From an archaeon (lineage in GTDB: Archaea; Nanobdellota; Nanobdellia; Woesearchaeales; GW2011-AR9): a stretch of 42,512 nt of DNA. The stretch spans positions 1 through 42,512 of the forward strand of contig JAUYKZ010000008.1 in the NCBI GenBank assembly GCA_030704845.1. Reading direction: 5' to 3'. A program made the position numbers and the translations under genes. The notes under the pieces were generated by a model. It ran no database searches, was not told the origin of the DNA, and saw only the letters and a program-made list of their open reading frames with translations. Below are positions 23,839-33,353 of this stretch, in pieces; the first letter of the stretch is position 1; each line of letters begins with the position of its first letter.

Positions 23839-26655
23839 ATGACTATTGACTGGAACAGAATCCAAGACAAATGGCAGAATGTCTGGGAGAAAGAAGAATT
23901 AGGTAAAGCCATATTCCATAAAGATAAACCAAAGTTCTATATGATTTTTGCTTATCCCGGTCCGTCAGGATTTCTTCATGTAGGTCATATGAGAGGATAT
24001 TCTTATACCGATGCAATTTGTAGATATGAACGCTTATTAGGAAAGGAAGTTCTTTTTCCAGTCGGGATGCATGCTTCAGGGCTCCCCGCAGTTGCCTTTT
24101 CAGCTAAAGTTGTAAAAAAAGATCCAACGATGATTGATTACTTGAAAAGAAATGGCTGTTCTGAAGAAGATATCACAAAATTAAGTAAACCAGAAGGAGT
24201 TGTTAGTTTCTTTAACGATGTTTACGTAAATCAGTACTGGAAAAAATTTGGTTTCCTTTGTGATTGGGATCGTTTTACTTGCACCACTAATCCAGATTAT
24301 CAAAAGTTTATTCATTGGCAATTTAAAAAATTACAACAAAGAAATCTATTAATCCAAAAACCATACTTTGCCACGTCTTGTATAAAATGTGGACCGGTAG
24401 CCGTCGATCCTTCCGAAACAGATATTTCTAAAGGAGGTAATGCAGAAAAGGTAGAATATACTCTTTTAAAATTCAAATTCAATGACGTTTATCTTGTAGC
24501 CGCAACATTACGACCAGAAACTATCTACGGTCAAACTAATCTTTGGATTAACCCGGATGGTGAATATGTTAAAGTTCAAGTTGAAAATGAAGATTGGATT
24601 ATCAGTAAAGATGCTGCCGATAAACTTCAGTACCAAAAAGATGATGTTCTATTAAAAGAGGATATTGATCCGAAGAAACTTCTCGGAGAAAAAGCAGAAG
24701 CTCCCGGAATTAACAGAAAAATAATCATTCTTCCTGCTTCATTTGTCGATCCTTCTATTGGAACGGGCATTGTAACGTCAGTTCCGAGTGATGCGCCTAA
24801 AGATTACGTTGCTTTAAGACACTTACAAACAAATCCAAAAGAATGTAGCAAATATGGTATTGATTCTGAAATTGTCCAAGCGATAAAACCCATTGCGATA
24901 ATCCACTCAAAAGGTTTCGGTGAATTTCCTGCAAAAGAAATTGTAGAAAAAATGAATATTAAATCCATGGATGATCCAAAACTAGAAGAAGTCACAAAAG
25001 AAATTTACAAGACCGGCCACCATACCGGCGTAATGATGGAAAATGCGGGTAAATATTCTGGAAAGAAAACCGAAGAAGCAAAAGAATTGATGAAAGCTGA
25101 ATTGATTGAGAATAAACTAGCTGACGTTTTCCATGATTTAAGTGAAGAAGTTCTTTGTAGATGTGGAGAAAAAGTGATTATTACCAGAATCGATGACCAA
25201 TGGTTTATCCGCTACTCTGATCCAGAATTAACTGAAAGAAGTAAAGAACAAGTTAAAGAGATGAAAATTCATCCGCAAGAATATCATGATAATCTTCCTA
25301 GCATTTTAGACTGGTTTGGAGATAGAGCATGTGTCAGATTAGGTAATTGGCTTGGCAGTAAATTTCCGTTTGACGATAGATGGATTGTTGAACCAATTAG
25401 CGATTCAACTTTATATCCAGTATATTATATTGTATCAAAATTCATCCATAATAAAACAGTTTCCGTAGAAGATCTTTCGGAAGAATTTTTTGATTATGTC
25501 TTCCTTAACGAAGGTAAAGGCAAACCAGAATGGGAACAAATTAGAGAAGAATTCAATTATTTTTATCCGCTAGATATGAATCTTGGCGGTAAAGAACATA
25601 AAACCGTTCATTTTCCAGTATTTATCATGAATCATGTTGCAATACTCCCGGAAGAAAAATGGCCGAGAGGAATCTTTGTTAATTGGTGGGTTACCGGAAA
25701 AGGTGGAAAAATTTCAAAGAGTAAAGGTGGAGCAGAACCTATTCCGAATGCTATCGAAAGATATGGCGTAGATGCCATGAGGTTATATTATTGTCATATC
25801 GGAAATCCACACACAGATATTATCTGGGAAGAACATGTTGTTCTAAATTATAAGAATGCTCTCGAAAGAATTAATTCATTAATTGAAGAAGCCAGAACTA
25901 AAGATGGAAAATCAAGATCTATTGATTGCTGGCTACTTACTAGATTACAACATCATTTAACTGAGATTGATAATTCAATGAACACATATAATTTGCGTGA
26001 ACTATCCTCAAGCGTATATTATTCAATGTATGACGATTTAAGATGGTACCTTAGAAGGGGCGGTAACCACAAAAAAACAATTAACGAATTTGTTAATACT
26101 TGGTGCGTATTAATGAATCCAGTAACACCTCACCTTAGCGAAGAACTGAATAATGAAGATCATCTTATTTCTAGTTCTAATTGGCCAGAATTAGAGAAAA
26201 ATAAACACAGCAGAACAGCTGAAGCCGGTGAAGAGCTTGTAAGAACGGCTTTAGAAGGTATGCGTAATGTGATAAAACTAGCCAATATTGAGAAACCTAA
26301 AAAATTCACTCTGTTTGTTGCCCAAGATTGGTTATATAATCTATTTACAATTCTTGGCCACGAAATTAATGTTACCAGAAATCTTGGTGAGATTCTTAGA
26401 AAAGTTCTTGAAGATGAAATTTTAAAAGAGAAAGGGAAAGAAGTAAGTAAAATTGTTCAAGGTGTCCTTAAAGATGTAAGTAAACTTCCTTCAATGGTTA
26501 CATCACAAGAAGATGAACTTAATATTATCAATGATGCCAAAGAATTTTTAGAAAAAGAGTTTGAATGTTCGGTAGAAATAATTCTTGCTGAAAACAGCGA
26601 TCACCCTAAAGCTAATGCTGCTATGCCTGGGAAAGTAGGAATTTTGGTTGAATAG
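23839..26655 (+). CDS. leuS: Leucyl-tRNA synthetase, archaeal type
   Basis: This 938-residue class I synthetase charges tRNA-Leu. The HIGH motif is HVGH (47-50), followed by YSYTDAICRYERLLGKEVLFP and GMHASGLPAV, which are typical of archaeal/eukaryotic LeuRS. A zinc-type CIKCG lies near residue 185, the CP1 editing domain follows, and KMSKS is KISKSKGG (about 624). The long helical C-terminal part with WYLRRGG fits the archaeal anticodon/C-terminal domains. It converges with the kinase gene, whose 3' end is only 2 bp away. Length and motifs are normal. Confidence 0.95.
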   Translation: MTIDWNRIQDKWQNVWEKEELGKAIFHKDKPKFYMIFAYPGPSGFLHVGHMRGYSYTDAICRYERLLGKEVLFPVGMHASGLPAVAFSAKVVKKDPTMIDYLKRNGCSEEDITKLSKPEGVVSFFNDVYVNQYWKKFGFLCDWDRFTCTTNPDYQKFIHWQFKKLQQRNLLIQKPYFATSCIKCGPVAVDPSETDISKGGNAEKVEYTLLKFKFNDVYLVAATLRPETIYGQTNLWINPDGEYVKVQVENEDWIISKDAADKLQYQKDDVLLKEDIDPKKLLGEKAEAPGINRKIIILPASFVDPSIGTGIVTSVPSDAPKDYVALRHLQTNPKECSKYGIDSEIVQAIKPIAIIHSKGFGEFPAKEIVEKMNIKSMDDPKLEEVTKEIYKTGHHTGVMMENAGKYSGKKTEEAKELMKAELIENKLADVFHDLSEEVLCRCGEKVIITRIDDQWFIRYSDPELTERSKEQVKEMKIHPQEYHDNLPSILDWFGDRACVRLGNWLGSKFPFDDRWIVEPISDSTLYPVYYIVSKFIHNKTVSVEDLSEEFFDYVFLNEGKGKPEWEQIREEFNYFYPLDMNLGGKEHKTVHFPVFIMNHVAILPEEKWPRGIFVNWWVTGKGGKISKSKGGAEPIPNAIERYGVDAMRLYYCHIGNPHTDIIWEEHVVLNYKNALERINSLIEEARTKDGKSRSIDCWLLTRLQHHLTEIDNSMNTYNLRELSSSVYYSMYDDLRWYLRRGGNHKKTINEFVNTWCVLMNPVTPHLSEELNNEDHLISSSNWPELEKNKHSRTAEAGEELVRTALEGMRNVIKLANIEKPKKFTLFVAQDWLYNLFTILGHEINVTRNLGEILRKVLEDEILKEKGKEVSKIVQGVLKDVSKLPSMVTSQEDELNIINDAKEFLEKEFECSVEIILAENSDHPKANAAMPGKVGILVE

Positions 26656-26656
26656 A

Positions 26657-27715
26657 TTAAAATAAACCAAATGTTCTTTTTCTACGAGGTTTAGTTTTTT
26701 TAGCTAATTTTGCTATTTCTTGTTGTAATGGTGTTCCTTCCCTTTTTTGATATTCTGGATGAAGAGATATTTCTAATGCTTCTAAAAATCTGCTGGGGAG
26801 AACTTGTTGATATACAAGAAGAGATTTTTCTCTGGTATCCCCTACAATATTTGCTGCATCAGATTCAGAATAAGAATCTCTTAGCCAAAGCATATGATTT
26901 AATACTGCATTGTCAATGAAACTTCCATCAGGATTTCTATATCTTCCAGAAAAGAAATTAGTTCCAGTGAGTGCTTCGTGAAGAGAAAGACCAAAAGCCA
27001 TATCATCAATCTGTGGAACTAACCAGCCATGAGCATGTTCTGGAGAAGCATACTCGGGAGTAAATATGAATTTATCAACTACTGTATATTGTGTTCTGCT
27101 AGTTCCAAAATCTATCACATAAGACTTGATATTCCTGCCTTCTCCAGAAATAATAGCATTTCCAGGTTTAATATCGCCATGAGTAAATCCCTTTAAGTGA
27201 ATATTTTCAATGGCCAGCCCAATTCCAGAAAGAATTTTCATAATTACATGAAATGGCATCTTTGTTCTAATTAGATCTTGAAAATTATTTCCGAGAATAT
27301 ATTCCTGTGAATGAACAGCATAAAGATTACTTACTCCTTCAACTCCAAGGGGTGCTATCGCCATAAAATGATAACCTAACCTTCGGGGAATATGTGGTTG
27401 ACCAGAAATATCTTTATGAACCTCATCCTCCCGCAAGGAATTCTTAAATGCTTCCGGATTAATTTCTTGAATTACGGTGTCAAGAGAATCAGTATAAATT
27501 ACTGTATCTGGACCGGATAAAGGTATATTTAAATATGTTCTAGTAGCTCTTTTAACTAAAATTCTACCAACAGGAATTAGTTTTTCGACTATATCACCAA
27601 CCTTATAAACGCTGCCAAACCCTCCTCTACCTACCAGATTACCCCTATAATCATCCATAGAAGGTTTTACAAAAAGTGGTACTTTTTCAATATCCTGAAC
27701 TACATCTCTAGCCAT
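26657..27715 (-). CDS. Hanks-type Ser/Thr protein kinase
   Basis: This 352-residue eukaryotic-like kinase has the glycine loop GRGGFGSVYKVG (29-40), a likely ATP lysine K45 (VEKLI), the catalytic loop HGDIKPGN (D181, N186; HGD in place of HRD), DFG (202-204), a PEYASPEH activation end, and DDMAFGL for subdomain IX. All key residues are present, so it should be active. ATG 27715 is chosen over an upstream start at 27775 because a TATA box (27734-27745, minus) lies 19-30 nt before it. No transmembrane sensor is attached. It diverges from a membrane protein across 80 bp, which may be its partner. Confidence 0.88.
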   Translation of the reverse strand: MARDVVQDIEKVPLFVKPSMDDYRGNLVGRGGFGSVYKVGDIVEKLIPVGRILVKRATRTYLNIPLSGPDTVIYTDSLDTVIQEINPEAFKNSLREDEVHKDISGQPHIPRRLGYHFMAIAPLGVEGVSNLYAVHSQEYILGNNFQDLIRTKMPFHVIMKILSGIGLAIENIHLKGFTHGDIKPGNAIISGEGRNIKSYVIDFGTSRTQYTVVDKFIFTPEYASPEHAHGWLVPQIDDMAFGLSLHEALTGTNFFSGRYRNPDGSFIDNAVLNHMLWLRDSYSESDAANIVGDTREKSLLVYQQVLPSRFLEALEISLHPEYQKREGTPLQQEIAKLAKKTKPRRKRTFGLF

Positions 27716-27733
27716 ATTTACTACGGGGGGGGA

Positions 27734-27773
27734 GTTATTTATAAACCTTTCTCCCTCCACAAGATTTATAATC
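27734..27773. promoter_or_regulatory. Divergent TATA boxes for the kinase and membrane protein
   Basis: The minus-strand TTTATAAATAAC (27734-27745) precedes the kinase ATG (27715). The plus-strand GATTTATAATC (27763-27773) precedes the membrane protein ATG (27796) by 23-33 nt. Both genes appear leaderless. A run of eight G (27725-27732) lies between the kinase box and its ATG. Confidence 0.55.
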
Positions 27774-27795
27774 AAATTTGATCTTTTTATTATTA

Positions 27796-28296
27796 ATGAT
27801 TAAAAAGAATTTTATAATTGTTATAGGAATAGCTATTCTATTTGCGCTCTTCGTAGGGTATGGAATAGAAGTCTTCGACCCGGCTCCAAAGAATGAAGAA
27901 TTCTGCCGACAAGACCTTTATGAAATTCAAGAACAAGCAGATTGTGAAGAAGCAGGTGGTCTTTGGCAAGGTTACGAAGAAGTAGCGCCGGTAACAAGAC
28001 CAAAAGGTTTCTGTAACGCCCCATACAAATGTTATGATGAGTTCTCACAAGCACAAGCTAAGCATGATAAAATCGTTTTCATTGTAGCTATCATAATTGG
28101 GATTCTTGGAGTAATAACTGGAGTTATCCTTAAGAAAGATGTAGTTAGTACAGGAATTACTGCAGGATCAGTGTTATTAATCTTATATGGAACTATTAGA
28201 TACTGGCAATATGCAAATAATACCCTTAAATTCATTCTTCTTGGGATTGCCTTGGCTGTATTAATCTGGCTAGCATATAAGAAATTGACGGATTAG
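27796..28296 (+). CDS. Membrane protein with a four-cysteine loop
   Basis: I do not recognise this 166-residue protein. It has an N-terminal membrane helix (about 5-24), an outer loop of about 65 residues with four cysteines (near EEFCRQ, ADCEE, GFCN and YKCYDE) that could form two disulfides, and then three membrane helices in the second half. ATG 27796 is preferred over a TTG at 27778 on TATA spacing. It shares a bidirectional promoter region with the Ser/Thr kinase, which suggests a sensor or substrate relationship, but this is inference. Confidence 0.65.
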   Translation: MIKKNFIIVIGIAILFALFVGYGIEVFDPAPKNEEFCRQDLYEIQEQADCEEAGGLWQGYEEVAPVTRPKGFCNAPYKCYDEFSQAQAKHDKIVFIVAIIIGILGVITGVILKKDVVSTGITAGSVLLILYGTIRYWQYANNTLKFILLGIALAVLIWLAYKKLTD

Positions 28297-28318
28297 ATTT
28301 TATTAATGTGTTATTTTT

Positions 28319-28891
28319 ATGATAATTTCAAATAAAGATAAATTAATTGAAATCATGCACCAAGATTGGTTAATTGATAGTTTGAGAGATGTCAGAAGTT
28401 TAAATTTACCAGACTGGTATATTGCTGCTGGTGCTATAAGAAATACTATTTGGAATTACTTCCATGATTATCCAACTAAATCTAATCAGAATGATATTGA
28501 TGTAGTGTATTTTGATCCAAAAAATATGAACGAAGACAAAGAAAAGATATATGAAGAAAAATTAAAACAGATGAACTCTGATTTAGATTGGGAAGTCGTT
28601 AATCAAGCTAGAGCTCACTTATTTAAACAGAGTCCAAACTTTACTCGTACACCTGCAAGATCATCTTGTGAAGCAATTGCTTATTGGAGTGAAACGCTAA
28701 CTTGTATTGGTGTTAGATTGGAAGATAATGATTCATTAACTATTTGTTCGCCCCATGGATTAGCTGATTTAATGGATTTAGTTGTTCGTCCAGTACCAGA
28801 ACCATATCGCGATTTATTTCTTTACAGAAAAAGGATAGCTGAAAAAGATTGGAATAAAACCTGGCCACATTTGAAAATACTCTTCATATAA
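28319..28891 (+). CDS. Nucleotidyltransferase family protein (COG3575/PF06042 type)
   Basis: This 190-residue protein shows WYIAAGAIRNTIWN (33-46), DIDVVYFD (about 59-66), WEVVNQARAH and the ending DWNKTWPHLKI. These are the ordered signatures of a small nucleotidyltransferase-like family found in bacteria and scattered archaea. The DID pair would bind metal. The substrate is unknown. It follows the membrane protein by 22 bp on the same strand and is followed by repeat copy 2. Its patchy family distribution makes horizontal transfer possible. Confidence 0.8.
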   Translation: MIISNKDKLIEIMHQDWLIDSLRDVRSLNLPDWYIAAGAIRNTIWNYFHDYPTKSNQNDIDVVYFDPKNMNEDKEKIYEEKLKQMNSDLDWEVVNQARAHLFKQSPNFTRTPARSSCEAIAYWSETLTCIGVRLEDNDSLTICSPHGLADLMDLVVRPVPEPYRDLFLYRKRIAEKDWNKTWPHLKILFI

Positions 28892-28908
28892 AATTAATTA
28901 CTAAAATA

Positions 28909-29062
28909 AAAATCCCAATCGCAGCAAGCTACGGGGTATTTTTAATCTTAACTGGATAATTAATTTAATAGTCGTTGCAGAGCAACGGGGTACATGAAAA
29001 TTAGGAATTTTCAGTACTGAAGGGAAAACTATCCCTTCATCTATTAGACCCAGTTAAGAAAT
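28909..29062. repeat. 154-bp structured dispersed repeat, copy 2
   Basis: This is the second copy of the element at 15581-15734, in the same orientation, with 3 differences. One change (CTGCG to CTACG) breaks a base pair of the first hairpin; another lies in the spacer after the left outer arm and the third lies just outside a stem. The outer arms CTTAACTGG/CCAGTTAAG and the other three hairpins are preserved exactly. It sits between the stops of two convergent genes, 17 bp after the nucleotidyltransferase and 8 bp before the next stop. No GIY-YIG-like tail follows this copy. Confidence 0.85.
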
Positions 29063-29070
29063 AAATTAAA

Positions 29071-29724
29071 TTAACAATCCTCAGTATCTAAACTAACATC
29101 ACCGGTTCTTCTGTCAACTAGAAATAACTTCTCAGAATCCTGAGTACAAACAAATTCACCATACTCATTAAGGAATGTATGCCTTAGAACAACATAAGAC
29201 CATTTGTCTTTTTTAGTACAACTTTGATAAGATAAATCTGAAGCAAGAACAGTAGTATAACTACCTAAACGACCAAAATTACTACCAATTCTTTTAAGAC
29301 AAGTTGAATCAGTATCAAAATTGATAGATTTAGCTGCGCCTTCCTTTATTTTTTCTAAATCATCCACCTCGGATGAAGCTAATGGATTACTAGTGTAAAG
29401 ATTAACAACATTTTTAGAATAATCAGTACTTTGTCGAATAACTTCAGTAGCTTCAACTCTTCCAGATTCTTCCCTTAATTTAAGTAATAACGGCTGATTA
29501 AACTCTATTAATGTTTGAATTTTTCCAATCTGTGCAGCTAATGGTTCATCAGAAATACCATAATACTTAACTGAAATTGAAGCTCCAGTAAGAGATGAAA
29601 TCTTAAAGCCAGCTGAACTGATTATTACCAAAAGAGTTATTATGCCAATTAAAACTAGAGCCTGTCTTTTATCTAACCAAACTTTAGAACTTAATCTTTT
29701 TTTTATTCTAGATTTTCTGGCCAT
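29071..29724 (-). CDS. Single-pass membrane-anchored protein of unknown function
   Basis: This 217-residue protein has a strongly basic cytoplasmic N-terminus (RKSRIKKRLSSKVWLDKR), one membrane helix (about 22-42) ending SLTGASI, and an extracellular domain with four cysteines. The SxTG-type sequence after the anchor is common among secreted proteins of Woesearchaeota and relatives, from general familiarity. Near the C-terminus, LFLVDRRTGDVSLDTEDC suggests a beta-rich fold. There is no recognised family. Its stop lies 8 bp from repeat copy 2. Confidence 0.65.
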   Translation of the reverse strand: MARKSRIKKRLSSKVWLDKRQALVLIGIITLLVIISSAGFKISSLTGASISVKYYGISDEPLAAQIGKIQTLIEFNQPLLLKLREESGRVEATEVIRQSTDYSKNVVNLYTSNPLASSEVDDLEKIKEGAAKSINFDTDSTCLKRIGSNFGRLGSYTTVLASDLSYQSCTKKDKWSYVVLRHTFLNEYGEFVCTQDSEKLFLVDRRTGDVSLDTEDC

Positions 29725-29813
29725 GCTTTATTAGTAATATTTTAAAGTTATTAAATGTTTCTTAAATCCCATCAAAAAATTAATAAGCCAAGTAACAGAA
29801 TCAGAATTAATAA

Positions 29814-30254
29814 ATGAAATTAAAACAATTACGTAGCAAAGATGTTAACAAAGAACTAGAACCATTCAACATTTCTTTAAATAAGAAAGATTCAGTTCAA
29901 TTAAGAGAAGACGGAATAATTCTGGTCAATAACAAACCGCAATTTTTCTATTATGAACAAAAGATAGTCCCAACTCTTCATCTTCTTCAGGAAAGAATTG
30001 TTCTTCCAACAATTACCGTAGATATGGGAGCAATCAAATTTGTGATTAATGGAGCTGACATAATGCGGCCGGGAATTACTGAGATTTCCGAAGGAATTAA
30101 GAAAGATGACTTCATTGTAATAATTGATCAAAACAACCACAAACCTCTCGCGGTTGGAATTGCTTTACTTGAAACTGATGAGATAAAATCGGCTAAATCC
30201 GGAAAAGTGATTAAAAATATCCATTATATCGGAGATTGGATTTGGAAAACATGA
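29814..30254 (+). CDS. PUA-domain RNA-binding protein (COG2016/MCT-1 type)
   Basis: This 146-residue protein has an N-terminal pre-PUA region and a C-terminal PUA domain (about 65-140) with VDMGAIKFVINGADIMRPGI and the KPLAVGIALLETDEI stretch. It matches the archaeal relatives of MCT-1/Tma20, which bind ribosomes and assist initiation or recycling in eukaryotes. Its stop overlaps the start of the DUF192 gene (ATGA at 30251-30254), so the pair is co-translated. The archaeal role is inferred. Confidence 0.85.
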   Translation: MKLKQLRSKDVNKELEPFNISLNKKDSVQLREDGIILVNNKPQFFYYEQKIVPTLHLLQERIVLPTITVDMGAIKFVINGADIMRPGITEISEGIKKDDFIVIIDQNNHKPLAVGIALLETDEIKSAKSGKVIKNIHYIGDWIWKT

Positions 30255-30595
30255 TTATAAACAAATCTAACAATGAACTTATTTCTGAAAAAGAAATAGT
30301 ATGTAAAACTCCTTTATCCTGGACTTTAGGATTAATGTTTCAACCAAAAAGAAACGCCCTATTTTCTTTTCCAACAAAAAGAAGAATCTTTCTCCATAAC
30401 TGGTTCGTATTCTATCCTTTAGATTTGATAATTCTTGATGAAAATAAACAAGTTATAGAATATAAAGAAAACTTCAAACCCTTTTCTCTTTGGAATTCTA
30501 GAACGGAAGGGAAATATCTGATAGAATTAGGGAAAGATAGGATTAAAAATAAAATCAAAATAGGACACTGTCTAGAATTTAAGAAAAATAATTAA
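30251..30595 (+). CDS. DUF192-family protein (COG1430)
   Basis: This 114-residue protein contains the DUF192 core: TLGLMFQPKRNALFSF (RGLMFR-type motif), the NWFVFYPLDLIILDENK stretch (normally WMKNTxxPLDIIF), and a conserved GKYLIELG near the C-terminus. The biochemical role of the family is unknown. ATG 30251 is preferred over a TTG at 30236 because it gives the standard 4-bp overlap with the PUA gene. Confidence 0.8.
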   Translation: MIINKSNNELISEKEIVCKTPLSWTLGLMFQPKRNALFSFPTKRRIFLHNWFVFYPLDLIILDENKQVIEYKENFKPFSLWNSRTEGKYLIELGKDRIKNKIKIGHCLEFKKNN

Positions 30596-30650
30596 TAAAA
30601 AATAAAATTAAAAAAAATCTAAGCTCATGAAAATAAGAAGTATTCTTATT

Positions 30651-32849
30651 TTATGCTCCCAATTCTCCTTGACTTAGACCTTTCCTTTGAATAATCAAAT
30701 TTTTCACTTTCTCCTGTAATTCTCCTGGAAGTCTCTCGAAAGCCTGATCAATTAATGAGCTGTTTCCTCTTCCTCCAGTTGCTGAACGTAAAGAGTTACT
30801 CCATCCGAAAAGTTCTCCTACCGGAAGTTTTGCTACAACAACAGTTATGTCTCCTTCTTGATTCATTTCCTGTAATTGACCTCGCCTAGAAGATACCAAT
30901 TTTGAAATTTCTCCAACATATTCACTTGGTGCTTCGATACGCATAACTTGCATTGGCTCAAACAAAATTGGGCCAGCTTGCATCATTGCTCCACGAATAC
31001 CTTCCCTTACTGCTGGGTACATTTGAGCTGGACCACGATGAATCGCATCCTCGTGAAGAGTACAATCCATTAAGCTAACCATTACATTAACACACGGTTC
31101 TTTTGCTAAAGGACCTGCTTTCATCACAGTTTCAAATGTATCCAAAACTAATTCTATAATTTCATTAATTTGGACGATACCTCTAGTTTGATCAAGGAAA
31201 ATATTTCCATTGCATTCTGCTTTAACATTACCGGCTGCTTTGGTATCCCAACCGCAAACATCACGGAAGAAACTGATAACTCGATCATCTTTCTTCTTGT
31301 ACCTACCATTTGGAAGTTTACCCTCCTTGATACCTGCCGCAATTTCTACAGGTAACGGTTCAACAACAAAGAATAATTTGTTATGTCTATTTGGAGACTT
31401 TCCTTCTATCTCGGGACTAGTTTTTGTTACAGTTTCTCTATAAACCACAATTGGTGGAGAAGTTTTTACTTCTACTCCTTTTTCTCTGATTATCCTATTC
31501 TCGATAACTTCCAGATGCAATTCTCCCATACCGTGAAGTAAATGTTCGCCAGTCTCTTCGTTAATCTCAACTACAATTGTTGGATCTTCTTTCTGTACTT
31601 GACGAAGAACTTCAATAAGTTTTGGTAAATCTCCCGGTCTTTTTGCTTCGATAGCTTTAGTAACCACTGGATCAAAAAGATGTTTGATTTTTTCAAATGG
31701 TTCTGCTCTGCCACCAGTAGTAACAGTTTCTCCTGGAACTCCAGCTTTCAAACCACCTACCCCGATAATATTTCCTGCAGGAACATTGTCAACAATTTCT
31801 CTTTTTGCGCCATTGTAAACGTATACTTGCTGAACTCTTCCAGGAGAATTAGCTAAGTTTAAGAAAACTTCATCTCCTCTCCTCATAGTTCCACCAAACA
31901 ATCTGCCTGCTGCAATTTCTCCTGCTTGTGGATCAACAACTACTTTAGTAATAACAAAAAATGTTCTTCCGTTCGGATCACATCTCATTAATGCTTTACC
32001 GTCAACACTTTCCAAATCTCCGTGCCATAAGCGAGGAATCCTATATTCCTGAGCTTTTATTGGATCTGGATGATGAAGGATAACCATATTTAGGACAACT
32101 TCATGCAGTGGAGCTTTCTTCGCAAGCGCTTTTGTTTTTGCTTTAATTTCGTCATCGCTACCTTGATATGCTTCAATTACTTCAGCAAAAGTTATGCCCT
32201 TTTTTTGCATGTATGGAAGACTAATAGCCCAGTTATGGAATGCGCTTCCAAATGCTACTGTTCCTTTCTCAACGCTTACCTGCCATAATTCTTTATATTC
32301 ATCAGGAGCAACATTTCTAATAATTCTGTTAACTTCGGCAATCTGTTTAACAAATCTTTCCTGCATTTGTTGAGGAGTTAATTTTAATTCTTTAATCAGT
32401 CGATCAGTTTTATTGATAAATAAAACTGGTCTAACTCTTTCTTTTAAAGCTTGACGAAGAACTGTTTCAGTTTGAGGCATTGGCCCTTCAGATGCGCAAA
32501 TTAAGGTGATTGCTCCGTCTACAGCTCTCATTGCCCTAGTTACGTCACCACCAAAGTCTACGTGACCAGGAGTGTCAATTAAATTAATAAGATATTCTTC
32601 GCCTTCATTAGTATGTACCATAGATACTGCAGCAGAATCAATAGTGATACCTCTTTCCTGTTCATCTTCATGAAAATCTAATTGTCTTGCTTTACCAGCT
32701 AATTCCTCGGACATCATACCTGCTCCTTGCAAAAGATTATCAGAGAATGTTGTCTTTCCGTGATCAATATGAGCACAAACACCGATGTTTCTAATTTTTG
32801 TAGGGTGTTTCATTAACCGGGTTATTTTATCAACCATTTTTTCTGCCAT
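30651..32849 (-). CDS. fusA: Translation elongation factor aEF-2
   Basis: This 732-residue translocase GTPase has G1 AHIDHGKTT (26-34), the switch II DTPGH (92-96) and NKTD (146-149), followed by EF-2 domains II-V. The diphthamide loop reads LHEDAIHRGPAQ; His604 would be the modified residue. ATG 32849 is chosen because GAGG lies 10 nt upstream; a TTG at 32858 is less likely. It ends a co-directional run with L7Ae, S28e, L24e and Ndk (15-bp gap after ndk). In many euryarchaea this slot is held by aIF5B, so aEF-2 here is a notable variant order. Confidence 0.96.
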   Translation of the reverse strand: MAEKMVDKITRLMKHPTKIRNIGVCAHIDHGKTTFSDNLLQGAGMMSEELAGKARQLDFHEDEQERGITIDSAAVSMVHTNEGEEYLINLIDTPGHVDFGGDVTRAMRAVDGAITLICASEGPMPQTETVLRQALKERVRPVLFINKTDRLIKELKLTPQQMQERFVKQIAEVNRIIRNVAPDEYKELWQVSVEKGTVAFGSAFHNWAISLPYMQKKGITFAEVIEAYQGSDDEIKAKTKALAKKAPLHEVVLNMVILHHPDPIKAQEYRIPRLWHGDLESVDGKALMRCDPNGRTFFVITKVVVDPQAGEIAAGRLFGGTMRRGDEVFLNLANSPGRVQQVYVYNGAKREIVDNVPAGNIIGVGGLKAGVPGETVTTGGRAEPFEKIKHLFDPVVTKAIEAKRPGDLPKLIEVLRQVQKEDPTIVVEINEETGEHLLHGMGELHLEVIENRIIREKGVEVKTSPPIVVYRETVTKTSPEIEGKSPNRHNKLFFVVEPLPVEIAAGIKEGKLPNGRYKKKDDRVISFFRDVCGWDTKAAGNVKAECNGNIFLDQTRGIVQINEIIELVLDTFETVMKAGPLAKEPCVNVMVSLMDCTLHEDAIHRGPAQMYPAVREGIRGAMMQAGPILFEPMQVMRIEAPSEYVGEISKLVSSRRGQLQEMNQEGDITVVVAKLPVGELFGWSNSLRSATGGRGNSSLIDQAFERLPGELQEKVKNLIIQRKGLSQGELGA

Positions 32850-32864
32850 GAATATCAAACCTCG

Positions 32865-33353
32865 CTAAAATACATGTGCCTCATGCACAGTCTTATATGA
32901 ATGTAATTCTTCTTCTTTAAACCACAAACTAACTTCTACTTTCGATTCTTCAACACTACCGGAAGCATGAATCAAATTTTCAATAGCTTTGTCTGCTTGA
33001 TCAGCATGATCAAAACTAACATGTGAAAAATCTCCTCGAATTGTCCCGGGTTGAGCTGATTTTGGTTCAGTTCCACCAACCATTTTACGAATATTTTCTA
33101 CAGCATTGACACCTTCAATACAAAAAACCATTACTGGACCAGAAGTCATAAATTTTAACATGCTGTTAAGAACTTTTTCTCCTCTTCTCTCACCAAGATC
33201 AGAATAATGTTTCCGACCAAATTCTTCGGAAACCCACACCATTTTAGATCCAACCAATTTAAAACCAGCATCCTCAAAACGGGATAAAATTCTCCCGATT
33301 AATCCTCGTTTAACTGCATCAGGTTTTAGTAATACCAAACTCCGTTCAATCAC
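32865..33353 (-). CDS. ndk: Nucleoside diphosphate kinase
   Basis: This 162-residue enzyme equilibrates NTP pools. ERSLVLLKPDAVKRGLIG at the start, GTIRGDF and the phospho-acceptor His129 in NLIHASGS are diagnostic. The usual sequence after the histidine is GSDS, so the Asp and flanking Gly are changed (ASGS). The acidic residue normally helps hold the active site, so activity could be altered. It is longer than most Ndk proteins by a C-terminal extension (HSYKTVHEAHVF). The start overlaps the rpl24e stop by ATGA (33350-33353). Confidence 0.93.
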   Translation of the reverse strand: MIERSLVLLKPDAVKRGLIGRILSRFEDAGFKLVGSKMVWVSEEFGRKHYSDLGERRGEKVLNSMLKFMTSGPVMVFCIEGVNAVENIRKMVGGTEPKSAQPGTIRGDFSHVSFDHADQADKAIENLIHASGSVEESKVEVSLWFKEEELHSYKTVHEAHVF

